64,000 nucleotides of DNA from assembly GCA_006503535.1 (NCBI GenBank), contig QYRS01000009.1, positions 682,001 to 746,000 on the forward strand, written 5' to 3'. Position numbers and translations under genes: made by a program. The notes beneath the pieces are model-generated. The model saw only the letters and a list, made by a program, of their open reading frames with translations, did no database searches and was not told the DNA's origin. This document shows, in pieces, positions 42,958-54,808 of this stretch. This DNA comes from Arthrinium phaeospermum. Lineage: Eukaryota; Ascomycota; Sordariomycetes; Amphisphaeriales; Apiosporaceae. Positions within the stretch are counted from its first letter, which is position 1. Each line of letters opens with the position of its first letter.

Positions 42958-43709
42958 GGAGGGGAGGGAGATGAGGCAGGCAGGCAGGCAAACATTCGGC
43001 TGGTCGGCCGTGGACATGATGGGTTTGTTTAGTGAAACTCGTGGATAGGTCGCATATTACTATTCTGGAAGTGAAGTCACGAGCAATGGCTATCACAGTA
43101 CCGTGCTGTTCTGGGCATGCAGTAACTATTGGAATCTTTGGTAATACTCGATCACCAACATCAATTTGACATACATATACGCATGGAAGCTCTACCAGGC
43201 TGATGCTACCCTTCCATGAAGAAAGTGTGAGGACCCCGGATTGGCTGAGCCCGCCGGGGGAAATAGAAGCGAGCGCGAACCCATCCTTTGCTCTGCTGCA
43301 GGTGCAATCGGATCTGAAGATCGGCATGTACCCCACATTCAGTGTTGCTGCATACTCTGTCGGCAATCTCGTAATCTCGGCGTCTTTTGAAAAACACGTC
43401 TGCTTTGGTCTCCTCGTGTGGTGTCGTGGCCGTTTTCGTTGCAGTCCACGTGGGGCCGGATGACTTAGTGTCTTCCCCCACATCCCGAATGGAGCCCCAG
43501 GGGTCCCATTCCTTGGCACCACGTCACGATACCTATTCGATCATCGTACGTACTATACACCATGTGGGGATTAAGTATCGAGATCCGGGTGTGGCTATCC
43601 CGAAAACCGAGAATCGGAAATTCTTGCGATGGTATAAACAAACCTAGACCATGGTTCGTAAGTTCCCGTCTTCCTTTCTGACCAGCAGCATTGAGTTACC
43701 TTTGCCAGT
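42958..43709. other. intergenic region
   Basis: It includes short GGCAGGCA-type repeats just after the reductase stop codon. Elsewhere it is the upstream region of the GH78 gene. No gene supported. Confidence 0.5.
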
Positions 43710-46341
43710 ATGAAGATGCCGGGTCTATGTTTCAAGGTCTGGACCGCCATCTCCTTTGCCGGATACGGCGCAGTGGCCGCAGCTTCCGTGAATCGGGCTT
43801 CGGAGTGAGTTGTGCCCTCTGTCTGCGCTCCCAGATGTGCAATGCGCAATTGATCTCGCGGGTAACTGACTTCTTCATCGCAGCACGGATGCTCGACCCG
43901 AGTTCCTGCCTCGGGGTATCTCCGTAGGCAATGTCCTCAGTTCCAAGACCAGCTCCCCTCCGGGCGGCGGCTTCACCCTAAATAGCACCGCGCCCCTCGC
44001 AACGCTCGACTACGGGACCGAAGTAGCCGGCCTCCCCTTCTTCTCCGTATCGGCCGTCGAGCCGGCGGGGCAATCCGTCCAGATCGAGGTTCGGTATAGC
44101 GAGCCGTTCTCCCCGCTAGCGCACCCATTCTCGGACGGACCCTACATATTCGCCGTGTCGCTCGCCAACGGGTTCCGGGTCGAGACTTTCAATGTGAGCG
44201 GCAGTGGCAGCTTCGCATCTCCCCTCGTCCAGGGAGGGCAGCGCTGGCAGTCTATCCGCCTGCTGCTGCCCGAAGATGGAGGGAGCGTGACATTCGACCG
44301 CGTCGGTTTCCAGGCCACCGTGGACCCGTACGACGTCAACGACATGCCCGCCACGTTCCAGTCCGACGACGAGGAGCTCAATGCCATATGGGGCCTCGGT
44401 GCTGCTGCCGCGGCCACCGCCTGCGTCGAAAAGGGGACCCAGCCGGCGGTCTGGGAAGTAGATCCCGAGAAGGGCGTCCTGCTCCGATCGCAGAAGCCGG
44501 CGGTGTGGGCCCACGGCTACGGCTTCGCTAACTACACCATGGAGTTCGACGCCATGATCGAGCGCGGCGGCGTGTGGTGGACGGTGGCGATGCCGCTGGG
44601 AGGCTATCTCAAGTACCTGCAGCTGCGGCTCGTCGGGGAGCTTCCGGAGGCGACGACGTTTGCCAACTTCAACCGGACACTGGCTCCGCCCAATTCTGTA
44701 CTCGTCTCGTACGGATTCGACTTTGTCAACCAGACGACCCTGGACTCTATCCTTCTCGGAACGTTTCCAGTCGGCGGTCCGGTGGCGGAGAAGAGCTGGC
44801 ATAACATCAAGACCGTGATGTCTCCCAACGGGCGCTTGACGGTCTCTCTGAACGGGCAGGAGGTGTTCAACATCTCCATGGCAGACTACTACACCGAGGG
44901 GACCGCCGTGTCCTTCACCGGCAGCTTCGGCGTCGGCGCGTGGCAGGACGAGGCAGCCTACGTCCGGAACCTGTCCGTGACCGACACCGCCAACGGCACG
45001 ACCCTCTACGCCCACCCTATGACCACTACAGATGACGGTCTGCTCGCCGACTTCGGCACGCAGCCCAACCTCGCGTCCGTCTGCCTCGACGGCCCCAAGC
45101 GCGACCGCCTCGTCTGGCTCGGCGACTTCTACCACACCGCGCGCGTCGTCGGCGCCAGCACCGCCCGCTCCGATTTAGCTAGGGGCACGCTCGAGACCAT
45201 GCTCGGCACCCAGAACGCCGGCGGCGTGCTCGCCATCGACACGCCCATGGGCTACGAGCCGGCGACGTCGGCGCCGGTGGGCTCCTCGGACATATTGGAG
45301 GATTACCAGCTGCTCGGCGCCAGCTCCATGTACAGCTACATCCGTCACTCCGACGATATGGATTTCCTGAAGGAGTCGTGGCCGCAGTGGCAGAAGCTGC
45401 TCGGCTGGTTGGAGTCGCGGATCAACTCCACCGACGGGCTGGTTCATCTGGGCTCCGAGTTCCTCGCCCTGAGCGCGACGGCGCCCACCTCGTCCGGCTC
45501 CTGCCTCGCCGTCCAGGTGCTCCGCGAGTTCGGGGAGCTAGCCGAAGCCATCGGGGACGGTTCCGCGGCCTCCAACTACACGAGCCTCGCGGACGGACTG
45601 ACCAAGGCCATCCAGGAGACGCTCTGGAACGACGATCTCGGCGTCTTCTCGTTCGCGGCCAACGACCGCGGCAACTTCTCCGTCCCGGGCATCGCGTTCT
45701 GCATCACCTCGGGCGTCGCCACGGCCGACCAAGCCAACCGCTCCATCGCGGCGCTCCGGGCGCAGCTCCCCCTGGGCGTCGGCTACAAGGACGACACGAG
45801 CGTCGACCCGGAGGATCCCGAGACCAAGCTCTCGCCCAACACCAACGGGTTCCTGCTCGACGCCTTGTTCCGGGCGGGCGCCTACTCGACCGGGCATGAC
45901 CTGCTGCGCTCGCTCTGGGGCGCTATGGTGAATGACCCGGAGACGTCTTCGGGGGCGAGTTGGGAGTATGTCCTTCCGGATGGACGGCCGGGGCTGGACC
46001 GGTTCACTAGTTTGGCGCATCCCTGGGGCGGGGCGCCGACGTACGTCTTGACGGAGTGGGCGGCGGGGCTGCGGCCGGGGGCCGGTCCGGATGGGTTCGG
46101 GTACCGGAACTGGACTGTGGATCCGCGGGCTGGGCTGGCTATGGGGTTGAGGCGCGCGGAGGGCCGGGTGCAGACGCCGTCGGGTCCGCTTTCTGTGCGG
46201 TGGGAGATGGTTGGGGAGACGTCCGAGATGAAGGTCGTGGTGGAGGCTCCGGCGAACACTACTGGAACGTTCGTGCTCGGCACAACTGAGAAGGAATTGA
46301 GCGGCAAGAGCCGGTATGAGTTCGAAACCACTAAGGAGTAA
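43710..46341 (+). CDS. secreted GH78 alpha-L-rhamnosidase-like protein with inserted LamG-like domain
   Basis: Exons 43710-43804 and 43884-46341, 850 residues. Residues 1-26 form a signal peptide ending around A-V-A-A-A-S. A beta-sandwich segment follows (L-D-Y-G-T-E-V-A-G-L-P-F-F). About 235-395 is a jelly-roll/LamG-like insert (N-Y-T-M-E-F-D-A-M-I-E-R-G-G-V-W-W, then W-H-N-I-K-T-V and N-G-Q-E-V-F-N). The (alpha/alpha)6 domain has D-G-P-K-R-D-R-L-V-W-L-G-D (about 434-446), G-A-S-S-M-Y-S-Y-I-R-H-S-D-D and G-A-S-W-E-Y-V (about 722-728). A C-terminal beta domain closes the protein. Many N-x-(S/T) sites support secretion. The expected reaction is release of terminal rhamnose from plant glycans. 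A sugar transporter lies 2.6 kb upstream on the same strand. Confidence 0.88.
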
Positions 46342-46869
46342 CTTGGCAAACAGGAATCGTTCCCACTAGAATAGGTTCGTGTTAAACTAATAATGTATGC
46401 AATTCATCACTGACCTTGACACGTATTGTAAATGTTTAATTGGTTGGCCGTCATATACACTTATATATTTTCCGACCTTCAACTTGGTTCAGGTTACCGT
46501 AGCAAAAGTAGGTACACCAAATATGGGGGAGAAGTCCAAGTTGCCAAGGAGTAAAGCGACTTGAGTAGAGCTACTCTCTGCAGCGCTGCAGACGATGATA
46601 CGCATAGCTCCTCGCCATATCACACTTGGCGCCCGTCATACGTATCGGCCTGATGTGGCCCAAAGCTGACCATTCACAAGAGCGGTCCGAGTGGGGGCAA
46701 CGTGCCGCATACTGTCGGACAATTTGTACTCCCGTACGAAAGCTGCTTACACACGTGCTGTATTACCCCGCAGCACATCCAGAAGAGTTTCCGCTGTTCA
46801 TTCTTCCTATTTTTGAGGGTCCATCATATTCTCCTTCTGATTCTATCGCACCCAGTCTAGCGACATCAA
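46342..46869. other. intergenic region
   Basis: A+T-rich, with TATATAT at about 46461-46470. It holds the 3' flank of GH78 and the upstream region of the next gene. No gene supported. Confidence 0.45.
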
Positions 46870-49800
46870 ATGAGAGGCACACCAGAAAACAGAGAAGAAG
46901 CCGCCAATTCTGGGGAAAGGACAACTGTCGGCGGTTCATCTTCAGCAGAAAGCATACACAGGCCTGTTGGTGATTTGATGGCACAGCCGTACTCTGACTC
47001 GGATTTCAAAGACGTAAATAATGATCATGAACGCGACGATGATCAACCCCACGACCAAGGAACCGATTACACCAAAGAATACTACGAGGATTATGAGGGC
47101 TCCGATCCCGATTGGCAAGCCTCGGTTTCCACTCAAAAAGTAATTAGGAGTTACTACTCTAGCCATGATCAGGCAGCCAGGTCCTCTTCCGCAGCAAGTT
47201 ATGCGCCTGCAACATTCGACGGTATAGTTAGTCATTATCCAAGCTATCCGTATTCGAACTAACAGGCTTCGCAAGACTCTTCACAGGCGGCGCGAGCTCC
47301 GGATTCTTCAATGGCTAGCCGACTAGGTGCAATGACTACAGTAGATCCTCTAGACCAAGAAGAAGAGGAATCCTGTGAGTATATTGAACTTAATTGTTAC
47401 TGCAAGACTGACTTGTTGAATAAGCGACAGAATTTCATCCACAAGACTACCATGTGGTACCTTCGTACTACTACCAGCCAGGAAGCGTGAGTCCAGGTAT
47501 CTCTATTTTGCAGGAAATGAAACTTACTACGAAGCAGATCTTCGCAATGTTTTGGAAGGAGCTCCGGCGAAATCAAAAGGGTCAAAATTTGCCCTCCAGC
47601 CACTCTTCGGATAATACTTTATATGGCGCTATCCGCAGATTTGTTGTTATTGCAACCGATCGATCTCACAAAAGTACTTGCGCGTAAGTATTTCTCTCAT
47701 CCCCTCAGTGTTTGTCTATACATTGGTTTTCCCTTATATTGGATACGTGTATCATGCTTACTTCCACAGGCCAATACTGACATACCAACATCGTGCTTAC
47801 GCTATGTCGGGTACGAATCCGACTACCCATGGTATAATATACAGCCAAGGTTGCCAACCTGAAAAGGCACCAGGTGAGGGGGAGTTGGGCTACCCGCCTA
47901 TACCTTGCACAATGAACCCGTCTCAAGCAGTATTCGACAAAACGTCTCGGATCAATTACTCTGAACTGGTTACGATCGAACATAATTCCGAAGTACAGTT
48001 TATAGGCTCCGTGGTCGAGAGTGATTTTGCTGCTGTACAACATGCAGTCGACGATTGCTGGCGTAAGAACCCATATTCGGCCAGGGATTCCAAATCGAAG
48101 TCCAAGTCCAAGTCCAAGTCCAAGTCTAAGTCCGAGTCCGAGTCCAGGCACAAGTCCAGCAGTTCCAAGACCATGTCTTCAAAGGCCTCCAAGATGAAGT
48201 CTTTAAAGCAGTACAAGTCTTCTTCCAAGCAGCTTGAACAACCAGGGACCAAACTCTGGAGCTCAGACGAAATTTCCTCCCAGTCGAAACAATTGAGTAG
48301 GGTTGCATATAGCCCGAAACAAGAAGCGAGTGGTCAAGTCAACACAGAGTACAAAAGCTCAGCGACAGACGGATCGCCTGAATCGAGGCCCACCACACCT
48401 TACGAATCCAATTCCAGGGGCGTGATCGCTAAGCTGGAAGTCGAACAGCAGGGGCAGCAGACAGGAAACCAGAGTCACCCCGTGCCTGGTCTCTCCTTCG
48501 ATGTTACGGAATTGTGGTACGATTGTGAAATACCGCAAGTAGTCGAACATATGAGGGAGGTTCTAGGAGAGGAAGATTCAAGCGCATTCAACTTGTTGGC
48601 GAATTTAGTCGTCATCACTGGTTCAGCCAAGGGGCTTGAATGCACAACATGTGGTTCCTACCTCGCCAAACGGTGGGAAAGAGTCGGTTTACGAATCCTC
48701 ACATTGTTGTCAGACACTATCGATGGATGGCTTTTGGATGGGAAGCAGCAACAAACGTCAAATTCCCTCCCTGTCCTGATATCCGTCGAGAGAAACTTCA
48801 TCCGTGTCTCATCTAAGACTAGCAAGGCAACCATTTCCGGCGACATCGTTGAAGCGTTCAACTGGTTGTGCACTGCCGTCCAACACGACGTGGGTTTGGA
48901 TAATAAAGACAGCCCAACAAAGGTTGTTTATATGTCGACTATTGAGAGCCGCTTCGACGCAACTGAAAAACTTATGTGGCAAAGCATTACGCGTAAAGTG
49001 GTCAAACATCAGGAAATACAGGATCCAGATTCGAGTTGTTGGTTGTCACTATTCAAGGCGGTTGTCATCTCATGGCAGCAAGATGAAGAGGCGTTCCATG
49101 AAGAGAAGTTGCCCGGTTTGGAGATCCCGTTTGACATGATGGTACATCTGGCATCTGTCCAAAACTTTCATTCGGTTGATGGAGGCATAATACTACTAGG
49201 CTTCTTCACAGCCTTAGTACCCATCCGGTTGCACCCAGACAGCAACACCATCCAGTGGCACTTTGAATCTGTCGGCGGTGATGATTTTATCATGCCCTCT
49301 CAGCTCAAGTCGATTCAAGGCAATTGGTAAGTTCCCCCACGCGCCTACCATGTCATATTCTAACACGGGCAATCTTCGAGGTACAAAACCACGAATTCCT
49401 CCGACTTAGCCAATTGCAAGTGCGTTGTGGGCTGGTTCGAGCAGGCAAATGTGATGTTGGGAACCAGTTCACTTGTAACAGCCAACGAGCTCACCTGGAG
49501 CAGTGGCCTCACCTCACACCACCAAACTGCACATCGAGAAGGATTCGAAGGGGGAGGTCAGATCAGCTTCGGTCTAGGCCCATTCACCTTCGCGCCCCAA
49601 GGCGTGCGTACTTACAAATACCGTTCCAATACTCAGAGATACAGCGCCCCAGTCGAGTATGACAAAGCAATTCGGCTCAGTGCCAAGAAGGTGGCAACAG
49701 TTATCGACACTGGGTCGAAGCAAGCATGGCTGGTCCCTATGCTAAGCTTAGTGCTGCATTTATGCCACCGGTACTTTCAGGAGTTTCGATTGTCCGAAGA

Positions 49801-50609
49801 GATATCTGATCCAATCCCATTCTCCGACCCCTCGCCAGACGGTGGATCTGCTGCGATCAGAGCCCTGCAAAACAAAGGCGACGACCCCGTGCTAGGAGGT
49901 ACATTGTCGCAACTTATCCTCAGCATTAACACCAACTTGCTGGACTCTTCGAGAACTAGAGAGCCACCCAGCGGTCGTACTATTTATGCATCCGAGCTGA
50001 TGGATGCAGTAATTGAGCCAGGACATGGCAGTCCACTGAAAGAACTTACCGCTTCCGAGGATGCCAGTTCGTGGCAAGACCTTGCCGGCAACTCTGACTA
50101 CATTGGAGTTTGTGCTGGTATAGGGGAAGTCATCCAGCCGGTATTGCCGCCTGGTACACCAACCAGGCAAGGCTGCGAATGTCTGCATCTCCCACAAGAC
50201 CTTTATTTGCTTGCAGCTCATAGTAAGTGCATCAGTGCCCCAGCCCTTTCCTGATTATTACACTATCGGCCTTTTGTTTCTGTAAACCAAGTCTGCAGCT
50301 GATAATAGTTTGAAAGTGCAATGTCTTGAACTACTTTCGCGCCGTGCAGGAAGCAGCATCGAAAGCGTCTCGCAAGGCTACTGCATGCTTGGAGACAACA
50401 TATACTGGACTCGAAAGGGTCCAGAACTATGGTGGCGTTGCGGTGTTACGCATCAACGGTTCCCCTGGTCGACTCGAGAAATCGTTCAGCAGATAAGTCG
50501 AAAAGGCAAGGGCGCTGTCAATAACAGTGCTTTGCCGGTGACCGCCATAGTAAAGACGGGCGTCATAGTGTTTGGGTCGCAGCCAGCCAAGAAGTTGAAG
50601 AAGAAATAA
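46870..50609 (+). CDS. large unknown protein with an in-frame stop in its N-terminal part
   Basis: Exons 46870-47374, 47425-47683, 47770-49326, 49381-50222 and 50299-50609 join in phase to 1158 codons, but codon 131 is TAA (47260-47262). The next in-frame ATG, 47311, would give a 1010-residue protein. Before the stop the sequence is Ser/Asp/Tyr-rich and disordered, and it continues in the same style after it. A (KS)n run lies at about 48090-48150, then D-V-T-E-L-W-Y-D-C-E-I-P, L-L-A-N-L-V-V-I-T-G-S, C-T-T-C-G-S-Y-L, and a C-terminal region with W-W-R-C-G-V-T-H-Q-R-F-P-W. I recognise this as a recurring fungal architecture without known function. Exon 2 reads well in two frames for a short distance, so a small error there is possible. 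Confidence 0.65.
48089..48150 (+). repeat. TCCAAG hexanucleotide repeat inside the coding sequence
   Basis: Tandem TCCAAG/TCTAAG/TCCGAG units encode Ser-Lys then Ser-Glu dipeptides in the large unknown protein. Likely length-variable between strains. Confidence 0.7.
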
Positions 50610-50903
50610 TCATGTACTTGGAATGATTTGGGCGAGCGATGCGACGAATTTAGTTTGGGACGTGGGACGAATCGCCGGATCTACCTAACCTAATCTTGAA
50701 GCCCAATCTCAACATCATCTCGGCTGGCCGAGGTTCCGCGTAAAACGCGGGGGTTCACCACGCCACCCCCACGTCTTGCACGGTCGCCGCGGGACACACC
50801 GCTAGGAGCTTCGGATCATCTTAGCAGACAGCTTCATGAACTTTAGTCCTTGACCATTTCCTAAGATCTGTAGAACCAAGACTAGTGTAATTGCGAAGTA
50901 AGA

Positions 50904-52117
50904 ATGGCTTTCTGCGCCAAGTCACCATGGTGGTCGCCCCAGCGGTTGATCCCACGACTCCGGACCCCGCCTCTCCCTTGCGCAGGGCCCAGGTCCGTCC
51001 AACGGCAACAACAGCAACGGCAGCTCACCACCAGCGCTCAGGATGCCGCCGACCAAATGACCCGCACGTTCGGGGACCGCGTAATCACGCGCCGACAGAT
51101 CCTCGACGGCAACCAATTGCAGAAGCTGAGCCTGACACTGGGCCGAACGCAACTGCACCCGGGCCTCGACGTGTCGGAGACGCCCCCACCCGACGGCACC
51201 CCACTTCCCCCGGGCTACCACCTCGTCTACTTCACGCCCAACGGCACCGAGAGCGAGCTGGGCCCCGACGGCACCGACCTGACCTTCAACGCGCCCGCGC
51301 CCTTCACGCGGCGCATGTGGGCCGGCGGCCGGATGTTTTGGGAGACGCCCGCGCAGCAGTTGCGCGTAGGCCAGCAGGTCGAGGAGCGGACCCGGCTCGC
51401 GAGCGTGGAGCCCAAGGTGCGGCAGGCGGGCGGCGGCGGCGGCGACGGGATGGTCCTCGTCACGGTGGACAAGGAGTTTTGGGGGCCCGAGGGGCTGGCG
51501 CTGGTGGACCAGCGGTCTTGGGTTTTCCTCCCGGCCGCGCTGGGGGAGGGGCCGACGTCGCCACGGCCGGCGCTTGGCACTAATACCGTGCTAGGGCCGT
51601 CCACGGTGGAGGACTTGGACAGCGGCGGCGACGGTGGTGAGTTACAGCTGCTGCTTTACTACTCTCTGGCTTCGTTTCGGGCTCCTGTTGCAAACTCCGT
51701 TAGGGAGGGAGGGGGGAGGGGGAGTCAAACAAATCCGTGCTGACTGGTGGAATAGACTACCGCAAACGACAGTTTCGGTGGTCGCCCGTGGGCCTCTTCC
51801 GCTTCTCGGCCCTGACCTTCAACGGCCACAAGATCCACTACGACGGAAGTTGGGCGCGGGGCGTGGAGGGCCACCCAGGCCCGGTGGTGCATGGCCCGCT
51901 CAACCTCATCAACATGCTCGACTACTGGAGAGATGTTTGTGGGGGACAGGGCGCAGTAAATCAGATACGCTACAGGGCTCTAACGCCATTGCACGCTGGG
52001 GATACATATCAGATGTCGGCGCAGAAACGGGTTGGTCCGGCCGATGGAAAGTCGTTCACCATCCTGGTCCAAAGGGGTAACGTGGTCTGTATGAAAAGCA
52101 CTGTCGTTGCTGATTGA
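50904..52117 (+). CDS. HTD2-like hydroxyacyl-thioester dehydratase (mitochondrial type)
   Basis: Exons 50904-51636 and 51756-52117, intron GTGAGT...AATAG, 364 residues. The N-terminus is Arg/Pro/Gln-rich with few acids, consistent with a mitochondrial presequence. The body has R-R-Q-I-L-D-G-N-Q-L, P-L-P-P-G-Y-H-L-V-Y-F-T-P, F-T-R-R-M-W-A-G-G-R, and the second hot-dog part with F-R-F-S-A-L-T-F-N-G-H-K-I-H-Y-D followed by V-V-H-G-P-L-N-L. This matches fungal HTD2/mesaconyl-CoA-hydratase-like double hot-dog enzymes. Expected role: dehydration of 3-hydroxyacyl thioesters in mitochondrial fatty acid synthesis or a related CoA pathway. A Gly-rich loop (about 51421-51445) is an unusual insert. Confidence 0.82.
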
Positions 52118-52688
52118 ATTTCGGAATGCGTACTCTACTGCTATGTTAATCCGATCATGTTTTATACCACTGTTGATTGCATGGATGGAGCTCTAATCGG
52201 GACGGCCAGGCAGACATTGTTTTGGCCGGCAGACAATGTTTGGCGAGCAGGCAATATCCCCACAACAGCATTGTCTGCTAACAAAAACAGTGTCTGTCCA
52301 CCATCGCCCAATTGTCTCGAGAATGGTTTCTCCCCCCTTTTTCATCCCGATGCCGTCAGTCATTGGTCCAGTTGTTGGCAGTTGGTGTTCTCCAGCGGAA
52401 TGGTACGTGGAAGACCCAGCGGAACGCTGATTTGTTGGAAACGGTGATCCGTCACGCATAAGAATGCAAGGGGGGCTACATACTGCCAACCAACAACAAC
52501 CCACTTTCCTCACAATATTGTCATATCACTGGGCTCTCTTTGCAACATCCCCCTCTTTCCTTGCTGGGCGTTAATATTTCTGTTCTTAAAAGTGAATTGC
52601 TGTTACTTTCGTTCTATTTTGTCTTTCTAAGTCGTATTTCATACTCAGTCAAGTGTCTAAAAATTGACATTCCCAAAATACCGTCATC
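52118..52688. other. intergenic region
   Basis: Holds the 28-base inverted repeat described separately and the T-rich leader of the SDR gene. No gene supported. Confidence 0.5.
52211..52296. repeat. imperfect inverted repeat
   Basis: Arms 52211-52238 and 52269-52296 are reverse complements at 23 of 28 positions, both ending in CAGACA/TGTCTG-type sequence, around a 30-base loop. It could be a small MITE or an RNA hairpin in the 3' flank of the dehydratase gene. Confidence 0.65.
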
Positions 52689-53719
52689 ATGGATATCACC
52701 GGATTTGCCCTCGTTACAGGCGGAGGTAGGTATTACATGACTCGCACCCGGTTTTCAGCAACTGACGATCCGCTGCAGCGAGCGGGATCGGCAAGGCCTG
52801 CTGCCACGCCCTCGCCCAAGAAGGAGCCAGTGGCGTCATGGTCGCTGACATCAACCTGGACGGCGCCAAAGAGATCGCGGTCGCCCTTAAGTCAGTCGCG
52901 ACGCACCCGGTGTTCCGCGCGGAAGCGGTCCGGATAGACGTCAGTCAGGAAGACTCGGTCCAAAGCGCGATCTCCCACACGGTCGAGTTGTTCGGGCGGA
53001 TCGATTATTGCGTACACTCCGCAGGCGTAAGTCTCTTGTCTGTTTACTATGGAATTGGATGGTTTTAGCTTGCTTTACTCACCCCGATCAGGTCCCCGGA
53101 GGAGCGTCCGACCCCATCGCGGCAGCCAGCTTCCCCGACTTCAAGCGCCTCCTCGAGGTCAACGTGCAGGGGACCTTCCTCGTAACGAGCCTGGTCTCGG
53201 CGGCCATGAAGTCCCAGGACCCCAGGCCGGTGCACGAGAAGTATCCGGAGCGAGGAACGATGCGCGGGGTCATCGTCAACCTCGCTTCCATATCCTCTTA
53301 TATCACGGTACCGCACATGGTGCAGTATAACACCTCGAAGCACGCCGTGCTGGGCATCACCAAGACTGCTGGTACGTTCAACTATTACTACTGCTACTAC
53401 CCCTATACCCCTTGCCACGTTCCTCCAGTCGCTAACTCCCCTTCGTCCTCGCCCTCGTCCAGCTATCGATAATGTCAGCAACGGGATCCGAGTCAACTGC
53501 GTCTGTCCGACGTGGACGGATACCCCGATGGTGCAAGAGGCTAAAAAGATAAGGCCGGGCCTGGAACAGCACCTTCTGGCGGGCGTGCCCATGGGTCGAC
53601 TGTGTCGTCCGGAGGAAGTCGCCGACACGGTCTTGTACCTGTGCAGCTATCGGTCGAGCTTTACTACCGGGGCCGGTATCGTTATGGATGGCGGCATGAG
53701 TCTGAGCTGCAAGACATAG
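52689..53719 (+). CDS. short-chain dehydrogenase/reductase
   Basis: Exons 52689-52725, 52779-53026, 53092-53371 and 53463-53719, in phase, 273 residues. The cofactor motif is T-G-G-A-S-G-I-G (10-17), split by intron 1. Then M-V-A-D-I-N-L-D (an acidic residue after strand 2, suggesting NAD), H-S-A-G in place of N-N-A-G, N-L-A-S-I-S-S and the catalytic Y-N-T-S-K. P-T-W-T-D-T-P and D-G-G-M-S complete the classical SDR plan. Substrate unknown. The first exon is only 37 bases. Confidence 0.9.
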
Positions 53720-54808
53720 TATGAGAAGGGGGGTTGGGGCCGATCTTGTGCAGTCTCGGAATAGTCTTTTTCAATTCCAGGACTTTGTCATCCATTGCAC
53801 AACCACCTCGCATTCGGCTAGGGCGCGGGTCCGAATGGGCTGACGTTATTATGCAAGGTGTGTGTGTTTTGTGCTTGGGATTCCTCCAATCACGTAAAGA
53901 GACGGGCCGTCTGACATAATACTTCAATGATGCAGTCGAATGCTCGCCAAGCCGGCGGCCATCGTTGCCCGTTTATTTGAGATGCGGCCTTGCGAATCGA
54001 GCAGATAGACAGGCCCCCTGGCCCCTTTTTAGCGTCGGAGAATTTCTGGGGTGTTGTATTGATTGGTCACATCTTGGCAGGATTTGGGCTGGGGGTCGAG
54101 AGCTTCCGTTGTTTACTTGATACGAACGCCGCGGGGTTTTTCATCATACCTGATCCCGAGTTACATCCAAGTACGCAGTGAGACTATTCAGGTGGGAACG
54201 TTACCGTTCGGATCCTCTGGCTGTAAGCAACAGTCCTCTGCAGCACGTAACACTTCGTAAGATGTTTGAGTCGGCTCGGCGGTGTTGCCACCTCAGTACT
54301 ACCTTCTCATTCTCGGCATCATACTTGTCAGCATCTTGCCCCCATCTGTAATATCGCCAGCTCCTACTGCTCTCATCAAGACCAAGGGTTTACCTGGAAG
54401 CCAGCAAATAACCATGAATACGATGGTCGCAGATCTGCCGGACCAACTACGTCCATGATTTCCGTTTTGATTTGTGGTCGGACCTTGATTTGATTTCGCT
54501 GCGACATGACCATCACCTTTTCTTTGCTTTTCCCAATTTGAATCCATGCCTAGTCAAACCGGCAAACGTGAGAGACTCCGAACCACCAGATCGCCCAGAA
54601 TGGGGGCGAGGAAGCACTGACACAATGTGGTTGTTGTAATAACGTACTCGGATCTCCTTCGAATGTCCTGCTCACTGCGCCGTCCCTCATTTCTCCTTGC
54701 GTGAATAACTCTGCCTGCTACCAAACTTGAGCCGAATTTCAAGAGGCGACAAAATTATATCGACAGGTCAAGCAATCGATGTTGGCTCCGTTCTCATTCA
54801 GCTCCAAA
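53720..54808. other. intergenic region
   Basis: No supported gene; frames are short on both strands. Confidence 0.5.

Noticed and set aside
42010..43017. 335-codon minus-strand frame
   Set aside because: Antisense of the reductase gene; Pro/His/Arg-rich shadow of a G+C-rich exon.
44116..45135. 339-codon minus-strand frame
   Set aside because: Antisense of GH78; no independent motifs.
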